Source: Rotaria socialis
Taxonomy: Eukaryota; Rotifera; Eurotatoria; Philodinida; Philodinidae
Assembly: GCA_905331475.1 (NCBI GenBank)
Contig: CAJNYU010003364.1
Span: 434,001-498,000 of the forward strand
Direction of reading: 5' to 3'
Length of the DNA stretch: 64,000 bases
Position 1 is the first letter of the stretch, and each line of letters starts with the position of its first letter. The notes beneath the pieces were generated by a model, which saw nothing but the letters and a program-made list of their open reading frames with translations, searched no databases and was not told where the DNA came from. The position numbers and the translations under genes were made by a program. Below, in pieces: positions 1-11,841 of this stretch.

Positions 1-1170
1 GCACAATTTCCATATAGTCTCTTTGATTCAAATGAAAGTACAATATCAAGCACGCTATTATCACCACGAACACTTAGTGTATCATCGAATCAATTAACTG
101 AATTTGATTTATTTGTTTACACGTATGCAGATACAAATACTAACTTACAGAATAATCCATTCTCGACAACACTTGATGGTTATACTATTATTAATAATTA
201 TCAAAAACGATCGTTAGTTATTGGTTCTCTTTCGGCAAATGTAATGCTACCAAATCAAATGCGTTTTCTGCTGAACGATCAAGTTGCACAAGATTATAAT
301 ACGTGTACTAGTAATTCATTAAACTATCTTATTGCAATATTCGAACAAATAAAAAGCAGTAATAGTAGTGCAGTAGATATTGAATGTGATTGCTCATCAA
401 TTTATATTAAAGAATATTTCAATTCATTAAATTCATCAGACAAAATTACAAATCGATTTCAATGTAGTAATACATCAAGTTTAACAATAATACAATTTGA
501 AAATTTAACTGAAACGAATTGTTTATCGAATATAACATTATCACCAAATAGACTTTGTCAATTTGCCAGATTAGCAGTAATTTATTTACCATAATTTTAT
601 TGACAAAAATCTGTAGTAAATAATTTTGCTTTTCGCTATTTAGACTTCGACTGTTTCTAATTCAAATGCTAGTGGTCAATCTTTATCCATAATACTTGGG
701 TCTGTTCTAGGATCTTTAGGTTTTCTATTACTGCTGGCAATTATTATAGGTGCTTGTTACTATATACGTAAATCATCTATTAAGAATGCTCGAATAGTAT
801 CATACCCAAATAATTCTCGATATACGGATAATAATCGACTTGACGCACATATACAAACAAGAAATGTTCGCTGGCCACAGAATTTTGCACTACTTGATCT
901 TATGCCAGTGCCACCACCACCACCACGAACACCTCGACCAGAAAATACTCGTAATTCAAAATATTTTCTACCAACAAAGCAATCAAGAAGATCAGCAGCT
1001 CGAAATTCACCATCATATTATACAGCGTAAGATGAATAATAAATGTTTCTTATATGATGAATTGAATTTTTTCTTGTAGTTCCGTTGATTTATCACAATT
1101 AGATAGTATTCGTCATCAAAGACGACGGCAACGGCCAAATGATCCTCCGATAGATCATGATGCAAATTGA
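1..1170 (+). CDS. Single-pass membrane protein, 5' end outside the window
   Basis: The frame is open from base 1. Three exons fit: 1-576, 644-1026 and 1080-1170, with GT..AG introns that keep phase and a TGA stop at 1168-1170; an AATAAA-like signal follows near 1196. The N-terminal part seen (about 190 residues) is rich in Ser, Thr and Asn with several N-glycosylation sequons and scattered cysteines, as in an extracellular domain. A hydrophobic helix (GSLGFLLLLAIIIGACYYI) is encoded near 717-770. It is followed by a basic stop-transfer stretch and a cytoplasmic tail with a run of prolines (PVPPPPRTPRP) and basic residues, which could bind SH3 or WW domains (inference). I do not recognise the family. 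The signal peptide, if there is one, lies upstream of the window. Confidence 0.75.
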
Positions 1171-2774
1171 TCTTTTAATCCTATTAAATATCCAGAATAA
1201 ATATAACTAGATATTGAAACATGATTTCATCAATGTGATCTTTTTTTCTTTTTTTTTATTATCCCGAGTGAAATCTATATGTTTAATTTGAAGGTTTTTC
1301 ATAAAAATAAATTTACTACAGTCCTTTTTTTTAGATATAAAAATAAATAAAACTATCATTTTTCAGTGTAAAAACTCTATTTGACGTATGATCAATATAG
1401 AACAAAATTCCATTGAAAATAGAATGACTATATGAGAACTTTTTTTCTACCATAGATCAAAGTAGGTCACAATGTCATTTGTCATTTATAAACATAAATT
1501 TTTCACATATCTATTTATGATTAATTCTCCGTGGATTAGTTCTTTTACTAAAAAGAATAAATCATTGTATTGTTGAGCTATAGAAGTAAGATCTTTGTAA
1601 TTATTTTCTTCTTAGTGTGTAAATTTTTGTAGATTTTGAATAGCTATTTTAATTAGAATAGATAAATATTTTCTTATTTATCCAAGAAAAAACAAATTTT
1701 ATTCTTTAATAGTGGTACCGTAAGGAAAGAAAAAAAAAGACTCGTGAATAATACTTCAAATATAAGAGAGGAAAAATTTTTAGCAAAAAATGTCGCCAAT
1801 AGTGATAACAACACGTAACTAACTTTAATATGACGATGAAAAAGCATCATAAATGATGACAGCAACAATACAAAAAAAAATTAATAAATGCAATACTTCG
1901 ATTTCATCTATTTGATTTTAATTTTATACATATATATATATATATTATGATCTTTGTTCGAGTCTATGCATCTTGTACTTTTACTCCTTTCTTTCGTTCT
2001 CTTCTCTTTCTTTTTTTTTTGTTCGATTCTTTTTTTCCTATTCCCATCGTTCTTTCTTGGCGTTTTTCTCATCACCATTCATCGTGTCACCTCTTTATCA
2101 AGCGTCAGTCTATTCATCAAATGCAACATGCGCATATTTACCGTCAGGTTTTTATTTCATTCAACAATGTTCTTCGTACGCGTTTGATTATAATAATTTT
2201 TTTTTCGTTCACTGTCTTCATTTTGACACGATAAGGATTTTGTTTTTATTCTCTGTCTGTTTTCTTCTATATGTGTATATTCAATCTTCATGTCTAGTAT
2301 TCTTTTTATTTTCTTTACTTTTGAACCAATTAGTAACGTATTCAAGTGAATATTATATAAGAAAATGTAACTTGATTTGAAAATCGACTGTTGTTATTTA
2401 AAATAAGAAATGGCCAGTACCCTTTTCTTTTTTCGCTGCAAAGATAAGAAGACATTTTGAATATACGTTAGTTTTAGTCGATACGAATCGACTGCTATGC
2501 GTGTGTTAGTGGATGTCTGTATCATAAAAATACGTTGATAGAGAAGCGAACAAAATAAAAAGCGAGTAAGATTATTATTTTACTAGTTATTGTTCGCATC
2601 GATTGTTGCTTATAAAAAAAAAAAAGCATACGATGTATAACTGAATTTTTCCTTCTTCTATTTATTCTAAGCTTTTCAAGTTCTCCGTATATTGACTCTT
2701 ATTTTTCTCTATAGTCAAGTCAGGTATTGAGCTTTTTATTAAATATTTTCCTTTTGTTTACAGTATAATTAATC
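1171..2774. other. Intergenic, T-rich; no gene seen
   Basis: This stretch has long T/TTTC-rich runs (especially 1950-2320) that give overlapping hydrophobic ORFs in three frames. These are composition artefacts. A short TA microsatellite lies near 1928-1944. A possible 40-nt 5'-UTR intron (2724-2763, GT..AG) sits just ahead of the next start codon. Confidence 0.6.
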
Positions 2775-4032
2775 ATGTCGAATGCTACGGTCTCATCGAC
2801 AGCAGCTTTGAATAATACAACTTTAACAGCAACGTTAACAACAATAGAAACACTCACAACAACAATAATCGCATCAGTATCATCCTCATCCTTATCATCA
2901 ACAACGTCAACTACTCCAGCTAATGCAAGCACATTTTATGACAATTGTTTAAGACAATATTCTACATCAACATGCCGATTAGGTGAATTTGTTCGTGTAA
3001 TTGCTTATCTTTTTTTGGCTGTATCATTTATTCCACAAATAATCTATTTGTTTCATCATGGTTCAAGATATATTGCCGGAATTAGTTATCTTTGGTTAAT
3101 TATACGTGTACTTGGTTTGACTGCATTGATGGTTGCACATGCATTCAATTGGCCATCGATATTTGAATTAATTGCAATTATTTCAACAATAGCTGTATTT
3201 ATACAGATTTTTATACATGCCGATAATCTTCATCGACAACAAAAAATAATATTAATCGGTGGTAGTTTACTTACATGGATTATAGGTGGTGGTATTATAT
3301 TATTATTGAGACAGCATGATAAGTTTTTAATATTAACTGGCTACTTACTACTTTCAGTACACATGTTACCTCAAGTACGATAAAGATGAATCATTGTTTT
3401 ATTTTTCTTTATTTTTATTTCTTTAGATTTTACTCAATTCATTATTACGAACAGCTAAAGCATTATCGAAATTTTCTATATTATTTTTAGCAATGAGTGA
3501 TACACTTCTATTTGCTAGTTTTTACACTGTCAATGAAAGTTATTCGTATTTAGTTACATCGTATTATGCTTTTTCATTTTTCTTATTTATGTACCTTCAA
3601 AGTATTGTCTATTCTGATGAAAATGTTCATTTAATATCACGTTCGGCACATACTGTTCTTACGCCAGGTGTTAACGTATTTACTGGACTTGATTCGAATG
3701 GTTCACGTAGTTTAGGACAAGATCCACAAATGTTTTCAATTGATGATTTAGAGCCAGCTGAGGGTACCGATGTAGTTTATCAACCAGTTACATCAAACAA
3801 AACTTCACACCCTATTGCTGAGCAAACACCTGTGAAACGTGCTGTGTGGTATGCAACATTGGCATCAATTATTGGTATTGAAATTGTTTTAACAATAATG
3901 CTTGTCGTTCGAGCTTGGACACTGTGGATTATTCTCGTACCTGTTTCTATTCCTGCTTTACTTGGTATTTTCTTTTTATTGCGTACAAAATTAAGTATTT
4001 TACAAACAGAACAATTAAGAAAAATTCTCTAA
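2775..4032 (+). CDS. PQ-loop repeat multi-pass membrane protein
   Basis: Two exons (2775-3374 and 3427-4032) join in phase to give 401 residues. The first about 65 residues are Ser/Thr-rich with many NxT/S sequons, suggesting a glycosylated luminal or extracellular N-terminus. About seven hydrophobic segments follow. Two Pro-Gln motifs stand in equivalent helices: SFIPQIIYLF in exon 1 and HMLPQILLNS across the splice junction. That pairing is the hallmark of the PQ-loop family (cystinosin and SLC66-type lysosomal amino-acid exporters, related to SWEET and MPC folds). A hydrophilic loop of about 65 residues precedes the last two helices, which is unusual for PQLC proteins. Family-level function would be small-molecule transport across an endomembrane, but I cannot assign a substrate or an orthologue. 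The start at 2775 is the first ATG of the open frame. Confidence 0.75.
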
Positions 4033-5042
4033 TTTGTTATTTTATGTATGAATTCTAGTTGGTTTTGTTCGCTTTTACTTTAATCGCCTTTGTTTTTTTA
4101 CATATAGAAATAATATAGTATGTGATAATAGTCTATACTACAAGTATTATTATGACTAAACCACGAATAGAGATTTTGAAGACTTAAATATGAATCTAAT
4201 AATTAAAAAGATTATTTGGTTTTTCGTAAAATTGACATGCGTTAATTTTTCTCAACAAGAAAAAGCTATAAAAACAAGAATAGATTTTAATATTGATAAT
4301 GGACTGTAGTTGTGTGTCTTTTTCGTATCAACAAGATTGTATTCGTTCTTATCATAAAACAAGTAACTGGTATGTCAAAAATAAAAATATTGTTGGTAGT
4401 TGCTAGAGAAAACAAATGCAAACTTTGTCTTTCATTATACGGAACACATTCTATCATGTCGTCAGAGAATTTCGAGGGCTGGACAACATTCCCCAAATCG
4501 AGAAACTGTTCCATTTACAGCACAAATCGTTTACCCACCAAAAGTCAAGAAGAAACACTTCATCAGGCACACATTCCTTTCCAAGCAGAACTTCACCAAA
4601 AAAAGAGAAACATGGATCATCTCCTTATCGACTCTCAGACAAAATTCAACGAGAAACGGTACTATTTCAGCATAAATGGTATGATCTTAAGGAGAAATGG
4701 TTGAACCGTTTCTCCCCTTCCAAGGAGATATTGATAATATAATAGGAGATATTGATGATTTTCTTTTTTGTCTTATTGAGAAGTTGTGTAGGAGAAAGAA
4801 TATTTTCGTTTCTCCTGAAAGATAAGTTCAAGTTTATGTTTTTATCCAAAGGAATGTTGTAAATTCTTATGATACCGAATTTCTGCTTAAAGCGGAACAG
4901 TTTCCCGATCGATTGGTACTGTTGTCCACTGCTGAGAATTTCTAGAATATTATTTACTATACTTAAAAAACAAAGAGAACGAGTTCAAATGACTTGAAGA
5001 GGTTATCTCCCTCGATGAATCTTTCTTTAATTAACATGAGAC
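4033..5042. other. Intergenic; short inverted motifs, no gene supported
   Basis: Overlapping ORFs in all frames between 4312 and 4742 have no recognisable domain. Small inverted motifs occur: GGAGAAA and TTTCTCC alternate at 4699-4820, and GAAACTGTTCC near 4502 is inverted near 4887. This may be remains of an old repeat. Confidence 0.4.
5035..5042. repeat. Left target-site duplication (CATGAGAC)
   Basis: This 8-bp direct repeat matches 6107-6114 exactly and abuts the TAGGAGT end of the fold-back element. Confidence 0.8.
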
Positions 5043-6106
5043 TAGGAGTCGCACTTTCATGTCAAAAAAAGAAAGGAAAGAAAAGTTAAAAACTTCCTTT
5101 TCCTTTTGCTCGTCTTCAAGAAGATAGAATTATCTTTCTTGTTCAGTTCCATTTAAAAAGATAGGGGAAAAATGGAAAATAAAGTCGAAAGAAAGCAAAA
5201 GAAAGTTGTATGTATTTGTTTTTCAAGGATTGTGCCCTTGCTGATGGGAAAATTCGCTTCAAACTTACTCTTTTAAACTAACCCGTAATAGTCCCACAGA
5301 AAAAATAAAATATTAATGAATTCCGGGTAGATCAATAGGCGCTAATGCTAACCTTTAATAAGAATAAAACATCGATACTAGTAAGGTACGGAAAATGCAA
5401 AATTACAGTAGAATTTTGTTTTCGTTTTTTATATACGACTAGATAGAGTGTGTCGAGTGGATCACGAATATATCTTTCAATGTTTTTCATTTGTTTTAAA
5501 TTTAATACTGTTGGTCTTATATTCAGCATAAAAAGAAGGAATCTATGATAGTCATTTATTTTATGCTGAATGTGAAACAAACTGCATTAAGCTTAAAACA
5601 AATGAAAAACATTGAAAGATATATTCGTGATCCACTCGACACACTCTACCTAGTCGTATATAAAAAACGAAAACAAAATTCTACTGTAATTTTGCATTTT
5701 CCGTACCTTACTAGTATCGATGTTTTATTCTTATTAAAGGTTAGCATTAGCGCCTATTGATCTACCCGGAATTCATTAATATTTTATTTTTTCTGTGGGA
5801 CTATTACGGGTTAGTTTAAAAGAGTAAGTTTGAAGCGAATTTTCCCATCAGCAAGGGCACAATCCTTGAAAAACAAATACATACAACTTTCTTTTGCTTT
5901 CTTTCGACTTTATTTTCCACTTTTCCCCTATCTTTTTAAATGGAACTGAACAAGAAAGATAATTCTATCTTCTTGAAGACGAGCAAAAGGAAAAGGAAGT
6001 TTTTAACTTTTCTTTCCTTTCTTTTTTTGACATGAAAGTTAAAAGTCAGACAGCTTTCCTTTCCTTTCCTTTTTGAAAGAAAAAGAAAGGAAAAATGTCA
6101 CCCCTA
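5043..6106. mobile_element. Fold-back (giant inverted repeat) non-autonomous hAT-like element
   Basis: Arms of about 490 bp (5053-5540 and about 5552-6039) are near-exact reverse complements around a centre at 5546, with only the central 30 bp diverged. The outermost ends are TAGGAGT on the left and, inverted, TAGGGGTG on the right, as in hAT terminal repeats. The element is flanked by identical 8-mers CATGAGAC at 5035-5042 and 6107-6114, the target-site duplication length of hAT elements. The right end carries about 57 extra bases of C/T-rich sequence. No transposase is seen. The two small ORFs on opposite strands (5332-5580 and 5545-5760) read the same peptide only because the arms are mirror copies, so I do not call them genes. 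Confidence 0.85.
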
Positions 6107-6114
6107 CATGAGAC
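6107..6114. repeat. Right target-site duplication (CATGAGAC)
   Basis: This 8-bp direct repeat matches 5035-5042 exactly and abuts the CACCCCTA end of the fold-back element. Confidence 0.8.
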
Positions 6115-6569
6115 ATTCAATGAATAAATTACCAAGAATGTCTACAAGTCAAGAACATATCATCACTAAACAATTTTGTATCTTCTTGTTAATTGTGATA
6201 CCTCGAGGCAATCATTAAACTTTTGTTATCGATACAGACTGATAATTTAAATAAAAAAAAGAAGATAATTAAATTAAAGCATTCGTAAGACATTATATTA
6301 AATAAAATAACACTGCTTAATAAAAAAAAAAGAACGAGAAAAGAAAAAGAACGAAATAAACTATTTATTATCCATCTTGACAGAAGTTATAACTCCTACG
6401 TGAACCATTTTATTTTGTAACTCAACATTGTTGATATTGATACACAACATACAGAAAAATAAAAGCAAATAGAAATAATTATGGAACTTGAATGATACAA
6501 GAAATAAATCTGACGAACAACAAAAATTAAAGAGTGAATCAAAAAGAAAAATGTTGACGATTTTCCCAT

Positions 6570-7819
6570 TTAATAATGACTTCTATTCTTGTTTTGTATA
6601 GGTACTGCATGATTTGATACAGTCAATCGTACACAATGATCATACTCATCAAGCTTTCCACGCCAACCACGATCAAACCAAAATCTTGTATTGAACTTTG
6701 TACATGCCGTATTTGGAGTTGATAACATAAGAAATTGTCCCGGTGTATTAACAGATAAAAATGGTTTAGTCAATGCTATTGTTAAATCAAGTTGATCTAA
6801 TTGTATTAATGATGTTTGAAATAAACTTTCCCATTTGTCAGCATCCATATATTCATAATGATTAAGTAATAACCATAGGGAACGTAATTGTCTTAATTCA
6901 TGTAATAATAATAATAAATAATCGAAACGTATTGAATCAACGACTAATTTAAGAGAATTTAAACGAAGAGAACATTTTTGGCTGAGACTTCCATGTATTT
7001 TTTGTGTCCAAGTATCAACTAAAAAATAATGAGAAAAACATTTGAAAATTGAACTGTTTCGTTTTTTTACCATATTTTAATCCGCATATTGTTGCTTTAA
7101 GCGTACATAAATACGGTGAATATTGTAGTAAATGTGTTAATTCTTGCATTTCACACCATGCAATTGATAATTGTTCAATATTAGATGATTTTGTTACATT
7201 TTCAAATATTGTTCGTGCACACATATCCATTTTAACACGTTTTAATTTTGGTCCAGTTATTAAATTATTACCAATATGAACAAAAGATGTTGTATCAACA
7301 TCATTACTATCAACGGAAAGGCGTATATTCACAAGATTTGTAAGATGAACAAGTGCTGATTGAACAATTTGAACATCTGCAATCGTCATTTTAATAATTA
7401 CTAATGTGCGCAGATGTTTGAATAGACTTAAATCGATAGAATACTTATGTAAGAAAAGAGTGACTTGTTGATACTAGAAGAAAATTTCAATTATATTTAA
7501 ATAGAATGAGTTTATTTTCTTTCAAACTAAACCAAACCTCATCGGTATCGTATGTTCCAAATGTAAATGAAATAAGACGATCAATAATTTGCGGAAGAAT
7601 ATTTTGTACATAGGAATGAAATTGTTTTGAATTAAAAGATGAGAGATTATCACGAAAGCGCATACGAGAATCATTCAATATCGTATTTAAACGAATATTT
7701 AAACCATAAAATGTTTTATAAAGATCACTAGGTGATAAACGATCAAATATTTCGAAAAAGACTTCATCAGAAAATGTTTCAAGTTTCGAATGATTATTAT
7801 TAGTAAGATTCGTTTCCAT
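6570..7819 (-). CDS. F-box / leucine-rich-repeat protein (bdelloid-type family)
   Basis: Three exons on the minus strand, about 7552-7819, about 7076-7475 and 6570-7020, join with GT..AG introns. The first ATG is at 7819. The N-terminus carries an F-box-like helix set (LETFSDEVFFEIFDRLSP, then DLYKTFYGLNIRLNTIL), which normally docks to Skp1 in an SCF ubiquitin ligase. The rest (about 270 residues) shows weak leucine-rich spacing (LTNLVNIRLSV, ELRQLRSLWLLLNHYEY, IQLDQLDLTIAL), expected to form a substrate-binding surface. The domain order and phrasing match an F-box family that I believe is greatly expanded in bdelloid rotifers. Substrate unknown. A related but broken copy lies at 62470-64000. 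Confidence 0.75.
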
Positions 7820-10526
7820 GAGGATCTTAACTGGATTCAATATTTACAAAATAATCTATGAAAGAAATTCAAAAAAAAACTGAACACAATTGTTATTCTT
7901 TTAATTAGAAGAATATTAATTAATTTACTATTAATATGAACAGATTTCATCACAACTTACTGTAATCTATTCTTAAATCGTTTTACTTAGAACGATATAA
8001 TATGAATCGCGAATCAATGAGATTATGAAATGCACAGTAATCTTGGGATAACTTTATTAGAGATCAATTGTAAAATGATATAAATTTGTTATGCATCCGT
8101 TCAATGTATATGACCCCAGGCGCACGGAAAAAGCGAATTAAGTTAAAGTTAAATTAAGCAACGTGATTGGCGCATTAAAATTTAAATCGTCTAAAAAATA
8201 TGACTTAAATCGTAATGCGCCAATCGCACTGCTTAATTCAACTTTAACGTTAAGCCACTTTTTCGATGTGACTAGGGTCTATGTGATATTTTTATTTTTC
8301 TTATATCTATGCACAATTTAAAAACGAAAGATAACTTTGTATTCTTTTTTTTTAACTAATTTTTATGTCAAATGATCATGGGAACAGATATTTTATCAAA
8401 TAATTATCTGATCGCAAAAAGTATATTCTATGAGATGAATACAATAAAAACAAACAGGATTTTATAAATTTATCTACGAACAAAACGGTACTGATAAAAA
8501 TATGCAATAAAGTTTATATCGAGAAAAAAATACGACAATAAAACTAGGTTCTTTTATTCAGTATAATATAATCCAGTCAATGTATATGAATGATTATAGA
8601 GGAAATATTCTGTTTTTTTACAGGCTACTTACTTAATCTTTCCAGTTTTTCACTGGGTTATCTTTATCCTGAAGATGGCACCAGTTAACACTACAATAGG
8701 ACAAATAAATATAAAACGATTAATATAACTTCCTCTAGTTATTTTTCATAAAACATTTCATTGCATGATTATCATCGTGACAAATATTTGATTCTGCTTG
8801 TCAATGAATATGAAAAGTTGACAACGAAACTTTTAATATTGCAGTCCAAGTGATACTTGATATAAATCATTACTATTGACAACATCTGCTCCCATATTGA
8901 TAATAATCTATCATTCATTAAAAGTCAATAGAGCATGCTAAAAGTTGTACTTTAGGTACAACTATTCCAATAGAAGGTTTTGGCACATTTAGAATTATGT
9001 GAACAACAAAATTCAGATTCGAAATCTTACAATTAATGTCATTTGTACTTTTATTAGTAGAGTATATTTCACATGGTTTTGAATTTTGATACAAATAATT
9101 TCTTCAAAACGTGATACCATATGAGAATGATATTCATTTAACTATCAATGAAGGTTGTTCCTTTTGTAATACGAGCGCAAAGAAACTTTCGACCTTCAAA
9201 CTATTAGCTTATTTCAATAGAATGATGCAAACATTGTATATACATTAACAATGTCTTTAGCTGACAATGCGAATCAATGAATGATATACTTTCGCAAGTT
9301 GCAATGTCTTCAATTCATAGTAACACGTTTTCAAAATGAATTACAATAGAGTTCTATTACTAATATGATTTTAGTTTTTTTTAGAATCTTTAATCAGGTT
9401 ACGCCAAAATATATGTTATGAGCCTCAATAGTTTATCGCTATTTATTCAAATAGATGAAAAATAAAGAATGAAATATGTACAATGAAGAACAGCATACCG
9501 ATCTAACCTTTGTTAATATTTTCCTTGTATGAAAAAATTCAAGACGTATTAAATCGTTGTGTAGTTCTTCATGAGAAATCTTGAGATATTTGTTTAGAAC
9601 TAATAATTGTTGTCTCTATACGAAATATTCAAATCATTTAGATCTTCTCTATGACAAGTATTGCTATTATCCGAATTGATATTTCTCTATACATTATTTT
9701 CATCTGAAAGAGAAATCGAAGAAACTAATTTGATTAAACTTTTGTCGCTGACTGTACGTTAATAGAATAATCTATTTAAATAAAATAAAAAAATGTTTCT
9801 TTTTGATGCAGACAAGTGCAATCGGTGACATCTAAGCCAAGCATGCTTGTAACGAAAATTCTACATTTTTGAAAAAACTAAATTTATCTAGCGGTACTAA
9901 GAGAATCTGAAGGATCCAAAATTTGTTTTATTTACATTCAGCATTCATTTGATGTAAAATTTCAACTCTAGTTTTCATACAGCTCGAGAGCATATCTGCT
10001 ACATCAAACAAGTATTAGCTTTTTATTGGAAACCATTGATCGAATTTAGCAGTTGTTTGTCTTCAAGCATATGAGATAATGAAATTATTTTAATTTCAAA
10101 AATAGATTAGGATTTTTTACAAGTACATCAAGCGCGAATAGTAAAAGATATCATTGATTCTACCATAAATGTTTATTTTTGATAACAGACAAAAAAAAAC
10201 TGTTATTTGTTTACTGACCTTTAAGTTGTGTTATGATCCTTGTTTACATACAGATCATTAGCATCACGTCAAAATAGCGTTCTCCTCCTGTTTCACATTT
10301 TCCTCTGCATATGTCAATGCGTATTTGTTTTCATTGCAGATTATTGGAACAAGTATCTATGCCGTTGCTATTGTTTTTCGTTATTTTATCATTTTTAAAT
10401 GTATTTCTTGAAACTACTAATAAACAAGTTAAGAAACACCTGAGCATACACCTTAACAAGATGCAATATTCATATACTAAATAAAGCTGAACGTTCAGCT
10501 CTATTAAGGATGCTTTTTATCTTTTT
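7820..10526. other. Gene-poor stretch
   Basis: I find no supported coding exon on either strand. It contains the fold-back repeat at 8112-8279 and is otherwise ordinary AT-rich sequence. Confidence 0.6.
8112..8279. repeat. Short fold-back repeat (MITE-like), 168 bp
   Basis: The left arm (about 8126-8178, GGAAAAAGCGAATTAAG..GATTGGCGCATTA) is the inverted copy of the right arm (about 8213-8266, TAATGCGCCAATC..CACTTTTTCG). The outer ends are GACCCCAG and, inverted, GACCCTAG. No convincing target-site duplication is seen. The sequence is unrelated to the other fold-back elements here. Confidence 0.7.
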
Positions 10527-10781
10527 GTGTACTCAAAAAAAAATGAGTACACTATAGAATTGGTCAGTGTGTCCAGCCGTCCAGCCATTTACACAATAAC
10601 TCTTGAAAGGCTGATCAGATTGTCATGAAATTTTGTACACAGCATTATCTCATCAATATCTCGGTCGAGTTCGAAGATGAGAAGGATCCGTCAAGAAATG
10701 GTTGAGTTATCGAAAAAATTGTCATTTTTGATCAGACCATCCCTGAGGAGGAGTAGTGTACTGCAGCCGGGTCGGGTAACC
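10527..10781 (-). repeat. Dispersed repeat B, copy 1 (beside an assembly gap)
   Basis: 10527-10765 is a reverse-complement copy of 56059-56300, with similarity clear by eye over about 235 bp (for example GAGTTCGAAGATGAGAAGG and GGATCCGTCAAGAAATGG are shared). It ends in a perfect hairpin, GTGTACTCA..TGAGTACAC (10527-10552), also present in the other copy. The opposite end runs into the N gap, so its full length is unknown. Confidence 0.75.
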
Positions 10782-10946
10782 NNNNNNNNNNNNNNNNNNN
10801 NNNNNNNNNNNNNNNNNNNNNNNNNNNNNNNNNNNNNNNNNNNNNNNNNNNNNNNNNNNNNNNNNNNNNNNNNNNNNNNNNNNNNNNNNNNNNNNNNNNN
10901 NNNNNNNNNNNNNNNNNNNNNNNNNNNNNNNNNNNNNNNNNNNNNN
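10782..10946. other. Assembly gap (165 Ns)
   Basis: A run of N. ORFs that cross it are artefacts. The gap lies at the edge of a dispersed repeat, a usual place for assembly breaks. Confidence 0.99.
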
Positions 10947-11465
10947 AGAATGACTCATATATCCCATGCACTTTTTGCATTACACATAACTTTCGGATGA
11001 AATCCGAAGTTTCCACATTTTTTGTTTTATCTTTACTGTTATTGTTGTTTTGTTGATTCTCAATATCTTTGAAAAAGAAAACAAATTTCAACAAAAAAGT
11101 GTAATTTTCATTTTGAAGAGAGATGTTTTATCCATCCAAAACATGTTTCACAACATTATCTATCGTATAAGGTGAAAGTCTACGATAAAATATAATAACT
11201 TAAAATAATCATGACTACCATTATTTGAGGACAAGATTTTAATTGAGTTAGACATCGATAAAATATTCATGCTTACGGTTTTTGCTATTTGCTTTATTCT
11301 GAACAGAAGTTCTTCTATAGTGCTTTGAAATTTCGAATTCATCTTATCATATAAGCGCGTCAATAATACTCACACACGAAATAGTATGGCGTCATTGCAT
11401 TCATTTGTTTTTCTTTTATCATGAAAAGAGTGACGTTCTAAACATTTTATCTTTTAGCTCGAATA

Positions 11466-11476
11466 CTATATAAAAT
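11466..11476 (+). promoter_or_regulatory. Possible TATA box of the small membrane-protein gene
   Basis: CTATATAAAAT stands about 45-55 bp ahead of the ATG at 11521, leaving room for a transcription start near 11495-11505. Positional evidence only. Confidence 0.35.
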
Positions 11477-11520
11477 ATATACGACGATTCGGTTGTATAA
11501 CTTCTCTACTCTATATCAAT

Positions 11521-11841
11521 ATGGCTGTTGAACTAGTTTGGATTGTTTGCCCAATTATTTTTGGATTATGTTTTCTTCTTCAAACATCATATTTCATTTT
11601 CAAAATACTTCAAGCTAGACGCAATAATGGCGGAGGTTCAAGTATAACTAGTATCCATATGACTGATGGTGAAGCTACTTGTTGTATGGGCTGGGCTTGG
11701 ACATCATGCATCGACAAGTCAACAAATCGTATTACATTGAATACATTCATCGCATGGTATATTGTTGGTCTATCTCTTGATATAATTATTACATTGATCT
11801 TCTATTTTATTATTAAGCATTATTACCGTACTGTTTATTAG
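11521..11841 (+). CDS. Small two-helix membrane protein, unrecognised
   Basis: A single uninterrupted ORF of 106 codons. A hydrophobic segment at residues 3-27 (VWIVCPIIFGLCFLLQTSYF) and a second near residues 79-98 (FIAWYIVGLSLDIIITLIFY) flank a loop with a Gly/Ser stretch, a CC pair and several Trp (CCMGWAWTSC). The layout is that of a small hairpin membrane protein. The first helix could instead be an uncleaved signal anchor. A TATA-like box lies upstream. It has no introns, unlike most genes here. I do not recognise the family. Confidence 0.6.
   Translation: MAVELVWIVCPIIFGLCFLLQTSYFIFKILQARRNNGGGSSITSIHMTDGEATCCMGWAWTSCIDKSTNRITLNTFIAWYIVGLSLDIIITLIFYFIIKHYYRTVY

Noticed and set aside
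1947..2380. Three overlapping hydrophobic ORFs
   Set aside because: They arise from T/TTTC-rich low-complexity DNA in all three frames. No domain or splice structure.
4312..4742. Overlapping ORFs on the plus strand
   Set aside because: Open in several frames at once, no domain, no supporting neighbours.
5332..5760. Two ORFs on opposite strands giving the same peptide
   Set aside because: The arms of the fold-back element are mirror copies, so the shared peptide carries no independent evidence of coding.
10677..11094. ORFs crossing the N run
   Set aside because: They span an assembly gap and lie in a dispersed repeat.
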